From the NCBI RefSeq assembly GCF_022271405.1, contig NZ_JAJNAL010000017.1:39592-103591 (forward strand): 64,000 nucleotides of DNA, in the 5' to 3' direction. Shown here piece after piece: positions 27,273 through 35,154 of this stretch. The position numbers were made by a program, and so were the translations under genes. The number at the start of each line of letters is the position of its first letter. The first letter of the stretch is position 1. The stretch comes from Rhodopseudomonas infernalis (GTDB lineage Bacteria; Pseudomonadota; Alphaproteobacteria; Rhizobiales; Xanthobacteraceae). The notes under the pieces are model-generated. The model worked only from the letters and a program-made list of their open reading frames with translations. It had not been told where the DNA came from and ran no database searches.

Positions 27273-28160
27273 TCACCCGCCCAGCGCCGCGCTGATCGCT
27301 TTCGCGGCGTGTGCCAAAGCGGGGCCGTGTCTTTCGACGAGCTGCTGCTGCGACACCAGATAGGCCGGGCCGCCAAAACTCAACGCGTAGACCGGGCCGC
27401 CGTTCGGCGGCACGATCGCGGCGCCAACGGCGTTGATATCCTTGCGCCATTCGCCGGTCGAGACACAGAAGCCGCGCTTGGCGATCTCCCGCGTCGAGCG
27501 CGCGATCGCCTTTTCGAGCTTCGGCCAGTCGGTGCCGTGATGCGCACGCAACTCGTCGAGCAGTGCACTGCGCTCGTCCTCGCCAATCACCGCGAGATAA
27601 GCTCTGCCGAGCGAGGTCGTGGCGATCGGCACGCGCGAGCCGGGCGGCAGCCGCAGCCCGATCAGCGCGTCGCTTTCGCAGCTTTCGATGTTCAGCATCG
27701 TCAGCCGCTCGCGGGTGCCGAGCCCGACATGCAGCTGGCTGTCTTCGGCCAGTCGGGTCATGATCGGCAGCGCCGCCTTGCGGACGTCGAGATTGGCCAG
27801 CGCCGCGTAGCTCAGCGCCAGCGCGCGTGCGCCGAGCTGATAGGTCGCCGAACGCGGCTCGTAGGTCAGATAACCGAGCTGGATCAGCGTGTGCGTCATC
27901 CGCGAGATCGTCGGCTTGGGCAGGCCGGTGCGCTCGGCGAGTTCGAGATTGCCGAGCGCGCGGTCGCCGGCGCGAAACGCGCCGAGCACGTCGAGGCCGC
28001 GGGCGAGTGCGGACACGAACATTCGCCCGGCGTCGTCCGCCGGCTCGGCGCGCGGCCGCCGCGAGGCGCGTTGCATCGCCTGGTCGTTGCGCGCGGTGGT
28101 TTTCTTGGCCGCCGGGGCCCGGCTGGGCTTGGTCGGGCGGCGCGATTTACCGGTGGTCAT
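27273..28160 (-). CDS. IclR-family transcriptional regulator
   Basis: A 295-residue DNA-binding regulator. A basic, Ala/Pro-rich N-terminal extension of about 45 residues precedes the winged helix-turn-helix (about 47-110: SALARGLDVLGAF, LAERTGLPKPTISRMTHTLI). The IclR effector domain follows (about 125-290), with TTSLGRAYLAV and the conserved RGFCVSTGEWRKDINAVGAA. IclR proteins bind short palindromes as dimers or tetramers and respond to catabolic intermediates. It is divergent from the MaoC gene. The palindrome at 28206 is probably an autoregulatory site, and that at 25467 would extend control to the ligase/hydratase pair. Confidence 0.9.
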   Translation of the reverse strand: MTTGKSRRPTKPSRAPAAKKTTARNDQAMQRASRRPRAEPADDAGRMFVSALARGLDVLGAFRAGDRALGNLELAERTGLPKPTISRMTHTLIQLGYLTYEPRSATYQLGARALALSYAALANLDVRKAALPIMTRLAEDSQLHVGLGTRERLTMLNIESCESDALIGLRLPPGSRVPIATTSLGRAYLAVIGEDERSALLDELRAHHGTDWPKLEKAIARSTREIAKRGFCVSTGEWRKDINAVGAAIVPPNGGPVYALSFGGPAYLVSQQQLVERHGPALAHAAKAISAALGG

Positions 28161-28205
28161 CGGCGGCTCCGGAAGCTCGGCCGCAGCGGCGGCAGATCAA
28201 AACAT

Positions 28206-28226
28206 TTGCGAAAATCGATTTCGCAT
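28206..28226. promoter_or_regulatory. Palindromic operator, copy 2 (candidate IclR-family binding site)
   Basis: TTGCGAAA-ATCGA-TTTCGCAT, with arms matching the site at 25467 in 15 of 16 positions and the same 5-nt spacing. It lies 46 bp from the iclR-family start and 60 bp from the MaoC start. Confidence 0.7.
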
Positions 28227-28286
28227 ATTGTGCGAGCCCCGCCCGGGTGGCAAGTTGTCGCAAAAATACAATGAGGAAACTCCCCG

Positions 28287-29165
28287 ATGGCGATTGACCC
28301 GACGCGGCTGCGCGACTGGCCCATTCCCGAGATCGAGCAGTCCTACACCGAGCGCGACACCATGTTGTACGCGCTGGGGCTGGGGCTGGGGCTGGGGCTC
28401 GGCGCCGAGCCGCTCGACGCCAGACAATTACGTTATGTCTACGAGCAGGACCTGCAGGTGCTGCCGTCGATGGCGGTCGTGCTCGGCTATCCGGGATTCT
28501 GGCTCGGCAATGACGAGACCGGCGTCGACTGGCGCAAGGTGCTGCACGGCGAACAGGGCTTCGAGATCTTCAAGCCGCTGCCGCCGAAGGGCGCGGTGGT
28601 CGGCCGTTCGCGCGTCACCGGCCTGTTCGACAAGGGCGCCGGCAAGGGCGCGGTGCTGCTGTCCGAGCGTGACGTTGTCGACAAGGCCAGCGGCGAATTG
28701 CTGTGCCGGCTGACCTCGACCACCATGCTGCGCGGTGACGGCGGCTTCGGCGGCCCGTCGGGTCCGCTGCCGGCGCCGCACCCGCTGCCGGAGCGCGCGC
28801 CCGATCTGCAATCGCGGATCGAAACCTCGCCGCGCGCCGCGCTGATCTATCGGCTGTCCGGCGACTACAACCCGTTACACGCAGATCCCGAGGTGGCACG
28901 CAAGGCCGGCTTCGACAAACCCATCCTGCACGGCCTGTGCACCTTCGGCGTGGTCTGCCGCGCGCTGGTCGAACTGTGCTGCGACGATGATCCGAAGCGG
29001 CTGGTGAAAATGCAGGTGCGCTTCAGCTCGCCGGTCTATCCGGGTGAAACCGTCGTCACCGAAGTCTGGAACGACGGCGAGGCGCAAGTCTCGTTCCGCG
29101 CCAAGGTGGCCGAGCGCGATATCGTGGTGATCAACAACGGCGCGGCGACCATCGCCTCGGCCTGA
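28287..29165 (+). CDS. MaoC-type (hydratase 2-like) double-hotdog dehydratase with Leu-Gly repeat
   Basis: A 292-residue enoyl-CoA hydratase 2-like protein, two hotdog halves as in peroxisomal multifunctional enzyme. The C-terminal half carries the catalytic YRLSGDYNPLHADPEVARKA (D-x4-H) and HGLCTFGVVCRA. The N-terminal half begins YTERDTMLYALG. Residues 30-39 are five Leu-Gly pairs, four of them encoded by perfect CTGGGG hexamers. It is the first gene of the run leading to the ABC importer and is divergent from the IclR gene. It is predicted to hydrate the enoyl-CoA formed from the imported, CoA-activated acid. Confidence 0.88.
   Translation: MAIDPTRLRDWPIPEIEQSYTERDTMLYALGLGLGLGLGAEPLDARQLRYVYEQDLQVLPSMAVVLGYPGFWLGNDETGVDWRKVLHGEQGFEIFKPLPPKGAVVGRSRVTGLFDKGAGKGAVLLSERDVVDKASGELLCRLTSTTMLRGDGGFGGPSGPLPAPHPLPERAPDLQSRIETSPRAALIYRLSGDYNPLHADPEVARKAGFDKPILHGLCTFGVVCRALVELCCDDDPKRLVKMQVRFSSPVYPGETVVTEVWNDGEAQVSFRAKVAERDIVVINNGAATIASA
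28374..28397 (+). repeat. In-frame hexanucleotide repeat (CTGGGG)x4
   Basis: Four perfect tandem CTGGGG units inside the MaoC gene, encoding Leu-Gly pairs and followed by a variant CTCGGC. Gain or loss of a unit keeps the frame. Confidence 0.9.
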
Positions 29166-29254
29166 GCCGCAATGCCGTCCGCAGCGAAGCCGCGGACGGG
29201 TCGTCGATAAAGCGGCGCTCGCCGCGAACCAAATAACAACCAGGAGGAACGCGC

Positions 29255-30499
29255 TTGTCCATTTCCCGTCGCTCATTCGGTATCGGCGCCACTGGTGTGA
29301 TGCTCGGCACCGTCGCGGCCCCGTGGATTCGCAACGCCAACGCGGCGCCGCCGCCGATCAAGGTCGGCGTGATCAATTCGATGAGCGGCGGTCTGGCCGC
29401 CTACGCGCAGGAAGGTCAGCCGGCGTTCGAATACGTCATCAAGAAGATCAACGACGGCGGCGGCATCAAGAGCAAGGACGGCGCCAAGATTCAGCTGATC
29501 CAGGCCGACGACACCAGCCAGCCGGCGCGCACCGCCACCGAGGCGCGGCGCCTGATCACCGAGGAGAAGGTGCAACTGCTGACCGGCACCATCCTCAGCG
29601 CTCAGATGCTGGCGCTGACGCCGGTGCTCGACGAACTGAAGGTGCCGACGCTGTCGATCTGGGCCGGCGGCGCGCACTCCAGCTACATGTTCTCGCTCGG
29701 CTATCCTTATGATCGCGGCTACGCGCAGTCGATGCACGACTTCATCAAGTCGCTGCGCGACGACAGCAAATTCCCGATCAAGACCGCGGTGATGAGCTAC
29801 TCGAACTACGAGGCCGGCCAGCAGGTCAACAAGTTCCTGGTCGAGAAGCTGAAGGCCAGCGGCATCGAGGTGATCGGCGAAGCGCCGCTCGACACCAAGG
29901 CGCAGGACCAGACCTCGGCGATGATCCGCGTCCGCTCGCTGAAGCCCGATATCGTCACCGGCCTGGTGACGCCGCGCGACGGCATCCTGCTGCATCAGGC
30001 GCGCTACAATCTCAACTATCACAACAGCCTGTTCATCGGCGGCACCGGCGGCTACTCGGATCTGTCGCTGTGGAAGGATCTCGGCCCCGAGATCGGCAAG
30101 GCGGTGCTGACGCGCAATCTGTTCGCGATGACCGGCTTCAGCCCGGGCGCCAAGATCGACTCGATGCAGAAGATCATCGCCGAGCTGCGCGACGTCGCCA
30201 AACTCGACCGCATCGGCCAGGGCGCGATCCAATACGCGCAGGGCGCCCGCGTGCTGCAGCGCGTGCTTGAAAAGGCGTCGTCGCTGGAGCCGGCGGCGCT
30301 GCTCGAATCGTTCAAGGGGTTCGAGATCCCGTTCGGCGATCCGGATCTCTACGTCGCCAAGCCGAAGGGGCTGCAATTCGCCGACGATCGCCTGCTCAAG
30401 GACGGCACGGCGATGATGGTGCAGTGGATGCCGGATCAATCGCAGGAGGTCGTGTTCCCGAAGGAATTCGCGCAGGTCGCGCCGCGCCCGAAGAGCTGA
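29255..30499 (+). CDS. Branched-chain-type (HAAT) ABC transporter substrate-binding protein
   Basis: A 414-residue type I periplasmic binding protein of the LivJ/HAAT family. It starts at TTG 29255, supported by a strong AGGAGG at 29242-29247. The N-terminus MSISRRSFGIGATGVML is a twin-arginine signal with cleavage near NANAA. Family features are IKVGVINSMSGGLAAYAQ, VQLLTGTILSAQMLALTPVL, KTAVMSYSNYEAGQQ and the C-terminal QWMPDQSQEVVFP. It lies 89 bp after the MaoC gene and directly ahead of the ATPase and permease genes. The ligand is unknown; the enzyme neighbours suggest a carboxylic acid. Confidence 0.92.
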   Translation: MSISRRSFGIGATGVMLGTVAAPWIRNANAAPPPIKVGVINSMSGGLAAYAQEGQPAFEYVIKKINDGGGIKSKDGAKIQLIQADDTSQPARTATEARRLITEEKVQLLTGTILSAQMLALTPVLDELKVPTLSIWAGGAHSSYMFSLGYPYDRGYAQSMHDFIKSLRDDSKFPIKTAVMSYSNYEAGQQVNKFLVEKLKASGIEVIGEAPLDTKAQDQTSAMIRVRSLKPDIVTGLVTPRDGILLHQARYNLNYHNSLFIGGTGGYSDLSLWKDLGPEIGKAVLTRNLFAMTGFSPGAKIDSMQKIIAELRDVAKLDRIGQGAIQYAQGARVLQRVLEKASSLEPAALLESFKGFEIPFGDPDLYVAKPKGLQFADDRLLKDGTAMMVQWMPDQSQEVVFPKEFAQVAPRPKS

Positions 30500-30502
30500 G
30501 CC

Positions 30503-31222
30503 GTGGCGCTCCTCGAAGTCGACAATGTCAGTAAGCGGTTCGGCGGTCTGCTTGCGCTCAACGACGTGAGCTTCGCCGTCGAGCGTGGCGAGATCCTCGG
30601 CATCATCGGCCCGAACGGCGCCGGCAAGACGACGCTGTTCGGCGTCATCTCCGGCTTCACGCCGCCGTCGAGCGGCGAGGTGCGGTTCGACGGTCAGCGC
30701 ATCACCGGGATCTCGCCGGACCGGCTGACGCGGCGCGGCCTGGTGCGCAGCTTCCAGATCGTCCAGACCTTCGCCGACATGACGACGCTCGAGGTCGTGA
30801 CCACGGCCGCGCTGACGCGCCGTCCGATCCGCGAGGCAACCGACTACGCCGCCGCGGTGCTGACCCGCGTCGGCCTCGGCGGCAAGCTGGACGAGACGCC
30901 GGCGACGCTGTCGCTGCAGGACAAGAAGCTGCTCGAAGTCGCCAAATGCGTCGCCACCGATCCGCAATGCATCCTGCTCGACGAGGTGATGGCCGGTCTC
31001 ACCATGGCCGAGACCGAGGCGCCGATGCAGATCATCCGCGAGCTCAACCGCTCCGGCGTCACCATCGTGATGGTCGAGCACGTGATGCCGGTGATCATGC
31101 GGATGGCGACCCGGATGGTGGTGGTCAATTTCGGCGAGAAAATTGCCGAAGGCACGCCGGATTCGATCATCAAGGATCAGAAAGTCATCGACGCGTATTT
31201 CGGGGAGCACCTCGATGCTTGA
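30503..31222 (+). CDS. ABC transporter ATP-binding protein, LivG type
   Basis: A 239-residue ATPase subunit of the HAAT importer. Walker A is GIIGPNGAGKTTLFGVISG, Walker B is CILLDEVMAGL, and the signature is LSLQDKKLLEVAK, which departs from LSYG/LSGGQ but keeps the helix. The H-loop is MVEHVMPVI. It starts at GTG three bases after the binding-protein stop and overlaps the next ATPase gene by 8 bp. Confidence 0.93.
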   Translation: MALLEVDNVSKRFGGLLALNDVSFAVERGEILGIIGPNGAGKTTLFGVISGFTPPSSGEVRFDGQRITGISPDRLTRRGLVRSFQIVQTFADMTTLEVVTTAALTRRPIREATDYAAAVLTRVGLGGKLDETPATLSLQDKKLLEVAKCVATDPQCILLDEVMAGLTMAETEAPMQIIRELNRSGVTIVMVEHVMPVIMRMATRMVVVNFGEKIAEGTPDSIIKDQKVIDAYFGEHLDA

Positions 31223-31919
31223 GGTCGAAGGTCTGGTCGCGGGCTATGGCGGCGCGCCGATGCTGCGCGACGTCACGGTGCGGCTCGCGGCCGGCGAGAT
31301 CGTCGGCCTGCTCGGCGCCAACAATGCCGGCAAGACCACGCTGATCAATTGCCTGTCGGGCCTGGTGCCGCCGATGTCCGGGCGCATTTTGTTCGAGGGG
31401 CAGGACGTCACCCGCGCCAGCGCGCGCGAGCGTGTCGAGCTCGGCATCATCCAGGTGCCCGAGGGGCGGCTGGTGTTTCCGGAGATGAGTATCCGCGAGA
31501 ATCTGCTGCTCGGCGGCTTCTGCGATCGCGCGCGGCCGCATCGGCCGGCGCAGATGGAGAAGGTGCTCGAGCTGTTTCCGCGGCTCAAGGAGCGGCTGAC
31601 GCAGGCGGCCGGTACGCTGTCCGGCGGCGAGCAGCAGATGCTGGCGATCGGCCGCGGGCTGATGGCCGAGGCGCGCGTGCTGATGCTCGACGAGCCGTCG
31701 CTCGGCCTGTCGCCGCTGTTCGTGCAGTACATTTTCGAGATCATCGACCGGCTGCACAAGGACGGGCTGACCATGCTGCTGGTCGAACAGAATCTCAATC
31801 TGACGCTGCGCCATGCGCAGCGCTGCTACGTGCTCGAACGCGGGCAGATCGCCGTCGAGGGCGATGCCGATGTCGTCAGGGACGATCCGCGCACGCGGCA
31901 GGCATATCTGGGTCTGTGA
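31215..31919 (+). CDS. ABC transporter ATP-binding protein, LivF type
   Basis: A 234-residue second ATPase of the importer. It has Walker A GLLGANNAGKTTLINC (Asn in place of Gly before the second Ala), signature TLSGGEQQMLAIGRGL, Walker B VLMLDEPSLGLSP and H-loop LLVEQNLNLTL. The LivF mark VPEGRLVFPEMSIRENL is clear. ATG 31215 overlaps the end of the LivG gene. Confidence 0.93.
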   Translation: MLEVEGLVAGYGGAPMLRDVTVRLAAGEIVGLLGANNAGKTTLINCLSGLVPPMSGRILFEGQDVTRASARERVELGIIQVPEGRLVFPEMSIRENLLLGGFCDRARPHRPAQMEKVLELFPRLKERLTQAAGTLSGGEQQMLAIGRGLMAEARVLMLDEPSLGLSPLFVQYIFEIIDRLHKDGLTMLLVEQNLNLTLRHAQRCYVLERGQIAVEGDADVVRDDPRTRQAYLGL

Positions 31920-31929
31920 GGAGAACGAC

Positions 31930-32793
31930 GTGAGCGAATTCTGGCAGGCCTTGGCACAAGGCGTTCTGATCGGCAGCACTTACGGGCTGCTCGCGCTGGG
32001 GATGGGGCTGGTCTACGGCGTCAGCGGCATCGTCAACTTCGCACATGGCGATTTCATCTCGCTGGCGATGTTCATGTCGCTGGCGTTGTTCTCCGCCTTT
32101 GCGATGGACCCCTACGTCTCGGCGGTGATCACCATCCCGGTGATGGCGGTGATCGGCGCGCTGGTCTATCGCTTCCTGCTGCGGCCGATGGCCGGGCATC
32201 AGTTCCTGATGATCGTCCAGCTCACGCTCGGCCTCAGCCTGCTGCTGCAGAACGGCATTCTCATGGTGTTCGGCGGCCAGCCGGCGCGGGTGCCGTCGGT
32301 GGTCGAGTCGAAGCTGATCATTCTGGGCGACGTCGTGCTGCGGATGCCGAATGTGATCGCCTGCGTGGTCGCCTTCGCGATGGCGATCGGTCTCTACGTG
32401 ATGCTGCGCTCGACCGATTTCGGCCGCTCGATCCGCGCCGTGCATCAGAACGCGCGCGCCGCCGCGCTGATGGGGGTCGATGTCGGCCGTGTCCAGGTCG
32501 TCACCTTCGCGATCGGCGTCGCCATTCTGGCGGTCGCGGCCGCGCTGCTGCTGCCCGGCACGCCGATCCAGCCGACGCAGGGGCTGCAATACACCGTGAT
32601 CACTTTGCTGATCGTCGTGCTCGGCGGCATGACCAACTTCGTCAGCATCATGCTCAGCGGCCTCGTCATCGGGCTCGCCGAAGCCTTCGGCACTGTCTAC
32701 ATTTCGGACGCGCTCGGCCGGCTGGTGCCCTATGCGATCTTCGTGCTGATCATGCTGTTCCGTCCGCAGGGTCTGACCTGGAGGACGTCATGA
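31930..32793 (+). CDS. Branched-chain-type ABC transporter permease, LivH type
   Basis: A 287-residue inner-membrane permease with about eight helices, starting at GTG 31930 behind GAGGAGA. LivH features are LIGSTYGLLALGMGLVYGV, GIVNFAHGDFISLAMF, the cytoplasmic coupling loop RAVHQNARAAALMGVDVGRV, and LGGMTNFVSIMLSGLVIGLAE. Its stop overlaps the ATG of the LivM gene. Confidence 0.93.
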   Translation: MSEFWQALAQGVLIGSTYGLLALGMGLVYGVSGIVNFAHGDFISLAMFMSLALFSAFAMDPYVSAVITIPVMAVIGALVYRFLLRPMAGHQFLMIVQLTLGLSLLLQNGILMVFGGQPARVPSVVESKLIILGDVVLRMPNVIACVVAFAMAIGLYVMLRSTDFGRSIRAVHQNARAAALMGVDVGRVQVVTFAIGVAILAVAAALLLPGTPIQPTQGLQYTVITLLIVVLGGMTNFVSIMLSGLVIGLAEAFGTVYISDALGRLVPYAIFVLIMLFRPQGLTWRTS

Positions 32794-33776
32794 TCAACGA
32801 CGGCTTCTATAAGACGCTGGCGTCGCCCGCCCTGTGGGTGCTGTTGCTGCTGGCGGCGTCGGTGCCGTTGGCGCTGAACAGCTATTATCTGCACATCCTC
32901 ACCATCGCGCTGGTCTATGTGGCGCTGGCCTCGGCGTGGAACATCGTCGGCGGCATGGCCGGACAGATCTCGCTGGCGCACAGCCTGTTCATCGGCACCG
33001 GCGCGATGCTGGCGGCGGCGCTGCAGGTCAAGTTCGGGATCAATATGTGGGCCGGGCTGGTGATCTCTGCGGCGGTCGCCGGCGCGCTCGGCGCGATCAT
33101 TGCGTGGATCGACTTCCGGTTTCAGCTCGGCCATCTGTCGTTCGTACTGATCACGCTGGCGTTTGCCGAGATGGCGGCGATCGTTGTCGAAGGCTGGGAG
33201 TTTCTCGGCGGCGCCTCCGGCCTGCTGCTGCCGCGCGACACCGGCGATGTGCTGGCGTTCCAGTTCGGCGGGGTGCAGGGGGCGTATTGGGTGATGCTCG
33301 GGCTGTCGGCGGTGATCGTGCTGATCAACGTCGCCATCCTCAATGCGCCGCTCGGCTATTATCTGCGCACCATCCGCGACAACGAGAAGGCCGCGCAGGC
33401 GATCGGCGTCGATGTGCTGCGCCACAAGATCACCGCGATGACGATCTCGGCGGTGCTGACCTCGATCGTCGGCACCTGCTACGTCCGCTATCTCACCTTC
33501 GCCGATCCGTATCAGTTGGCGTCGCCCACCATCACCATCGAGATCGTGCTGTTCGCCACCGTCGGCGGGCTCGGCCGCGCCTTCGGCCCCGCACTCGGCG
33601 CACTGCTGCTGGTGCCGCTCGGCGAGGTGCTGCGCGGGCAGCTCGGCGGCGCGGTGCCCGGGCTGCATTACTTCATCTACGGCGTGGTGGTGATCGCGGT
33701 GATCCTGGTGACGCCGCGCGGGCTGCTGCCGCTGTTCGAGAAGTTGCTGCGCCGTCGCCGGCCAGCCGCGACATAA
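32790..33776 (+). CDS. Branched-chain-type ABC transporter permease, LivM type
   Basis: A 328-residue permease with about ten helices. LivM features are LASAWNIVGGMAGQISLAHS, the coupling loop LRTIRDNEKAAQAIGVDVLR, and FATVGGLGRAFGPALGALLLVPLGEVLR. The ATG overlaps the LivH stop by four bases (ATGA). It closes the operon and is followed by a strong bidirectional terminator. Confidence 0.93.
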   Translation: MINDGFYKTLASPALWVLLLLAASVPLALNSYYLHILTIALVYVALASAWNIVGGMAGQISLAHSLFIGTGAMLAAALQVKFGINMWAGLVISAAVAGALGAIIAWIDFRFQLGHLSFVLITLAFAEMAAIVVEGWEFLGGASGLLLPRDTGDVLAFQFGGVQGAYWVMLGLSAVIVLINVAILNAPLGYYLRTIRDNEKAAQAIGVDVLRHKITAMTISAVLTSIVGTCYVRYLTFADPYQLASPTITIEIVLFATVGGLGRAFGPALGALLLVPLGEVLRGQLGGAVPGLHYFIYGVVVIAVILVTPRGLLPLFEKLLRRRRPAAT

Positions 33777-33777
33777 A

Positions 33778-33806
33778 AAATCGGCGCGGATGACCCGCGC
33801 CGATTT
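33778..33806. terminator. Bidirectional Rho-independent terminator
   Basis: Perfect 12-bp stem AAATCGGCGCGG / CCGCGCCGATTT with a 5-nt loop. A-rich sequence lies on the left and TTTCGTC on the right, between the convergent LivM and glycosyltransferase genes. It starts inside the bases right after the LivM stop. Confidence 0.85.
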
Positions 33807-33830
33807 CGTCTGCCAGAGTTGTAGAGGCGG

Positions 33831-34898
33831 TTACTCGCCTGACACCAGCTTGATTCGCGGCGGCGTCGCCTTGGCGACCAGGCTACGATAGGCCGTCAGA
33901 TAATCCAGCGCCATCCGTCGCGCCGTGAAGCGCTCCTCGAACCGCGCGCGAATCGCCGAGCGGTCGAGATCCTGCAACTGATGCACGGCGGCAACCGCAC
34001 TGGTTTCGTCTTCGACGATGAAGCCGGTCAGCCCGGATTCGATGATTTCGGGCACCGAGCCGCGGTTATAGGCGATCACGGGCGCGCCGCAGGCCATCGA
34101 CTCGATCATCACCAGGCCGAACGGCTCCGGCCAGTCCAACGGCAGCAGCAGGCCCAGCGCGCCGCTGAGGAACTCCGACTTCTGCTGATCGCCGATCTCG
34201 CCGATAAACTCGATCAGCGGGTGATGCAGCATCGGCTCGATCACCTGCTCGAAATAGTCCTGGTCGGCGCGGTCGACCTTGGCGGCGATCTTGAGCGGGA
34301 TATCGGCCCGGATGGCGATCCGAATGGCGCGGTCGACGCCCTTCTCGGGTGCGATCCGGCCCAGCACGGCGAGATATTCCGGCTTTCGAACCAGCGGCGT
34401 CAGCAGATCGGCCGGCAGACCGTGATGGATCGTGCTGATCCAGTTCGCCTTCGGCACGGGGCGCCGCTGCGAATCCGAAATCGAGACGACCGGAACATCC
34501 GAGAACGTCGAGAACACCGGTTGATGTTCGGGCAGATCGAGGCGGCCGTGCAGCGTGGTGATGAAGGGAGTGGGCTGCCGATGAAATAGCGACCACGGAT
34601 AGTAATCGAGATGGAAGTGGATGAGGTCGAACTCTTCGTTGTCACAACGCCGTCGTACTTGTTCCAGCATCACCATATGCAGGGCGTTTGGATCACGCAC
34701 GGCACCGTCGAGCCGCAATGCGCGCGGCCAGGTGGACTCAAGCTTCGCCGACGTCGTCGAGTCGCCGCTGGCGAACAGCGTGACGTCATGTCCGAGAGCC
34801 ACCAGCTCTTCGGTCAACCAATGCACGACTCTTTCCGTGCCGCCATAAAGCTTCGGCGGGATCGCCTCCGTCAGCGGAGCAACCTGCGCAATGCGCAT
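33831..34898 (-). CDS. Glycosyltransferase family 4 protein
   Basis: A 355-residue GT-B fold glycosyltransferase. The N-lobe starts MRIAQVAPLTEAIPPKLYGG with GTERVVHWLTEELVALGHDV; the acceptor-side helix follows. The nucleotide-sugar lobe has LGRIAPEKGVDRAIRIA and the donor-binding EPFGLVMIESMACGAPVIAY. I start at ATG 34898, preceded by GGGAGA, and discard a longer non-coding-looking extension of 100 residues. The donor sugar and acceptor are unknown. It diverges from the ABC exporter gene, and the shared 256-bp spacer holds a sigma-54-like site and hairpins. Confidence 0.88.
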   Translation of the reverse strand: MRIAQVAPLTEAIPPKLYGGTERVVHWLTEELVALGHDVTLFASGDSTTSAKLESTWPRALRLDGAVRDPNALHMVMLEQVRRRCDNEEFDLIHFHLDYYPWSLFHRQPTPFITTLHGRLDLPEHQPVFSTFSDVPVVSISDSQRRPVPKANWISTIHHGLPADLLTPLVRKPEYLAVLGRIAPEKGVDRAIRIAIRADIPLKIAAKVDRADQDYFEQVIEPMLHHPLIEFIGEIGDQQKSEFLSGALGLLLPLDWPEPFGLVMIESMACGAPVIAYNRGSVPEIIESGLTGFIVEDETSAVAAVHQLQDLDRSAIRARFEERFTARRMALDYLTAYRSLVAKATPPRIKLVSGE

Positions 34899-34944
34899 TG
34901 ACCAGTCTCCCGTGTTTTGATGTGAGGACAAAGCATCAATCGTG

Positions 34945-34959
34945 TGGCACCGGCATTGC
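34945..34959 (+). promoter_or_regulatory. Sigma-54-like promoter upstream of the ABC exporter
   Basis: TGGCAC-N5-TTGC with GG and GC 12 bases apart, the same geometry as the hupS promoter at 60170. It points to the exporter gene 196 bp downstream. In the predicted leader lie two hairpins: TTCGCA-GA-TGCGAA at 34982-34995 and GTTCC-TTC-GGAAC at 34996-35008. Confidence 0.5.
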
Positions 34960-35154
34960 CGCGATCGCGTAAGGAACAGTTTCGCAGATGCGAAGTTCCT
35001 TCGGAACACTTGCTTCTTCCATGTTCCCGTCTCGTTGGTGCCACATCCAGATGGCCTGTTGCGATGTGAGTAGGATGGAACAAGGCGGCGGCTGGTAGCG
35101 TAGTGATCTATCGCTCGTGACCTTGGCGAAGATGCGTTGCGGAGGCGGACTTTT

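Noticed and set aside
27114..28274. 386-codon plus-strand frame across the repeat and the IclR gene
   Set aside because: It crosses a palindromic element and lies opposite a clear IclR gene; the product is Arg-rich and featureless.
28374..28397. Tandem hexamers as a CRISPR or regulatory array
   Set aside because: The units are contiguous without spacers and lie in frame inside a gene.
29273..31210. 645-codon minus-strand frame over the binding protein and LivG genes
   Set aside because: Shadow frame opposite well-supported genes.
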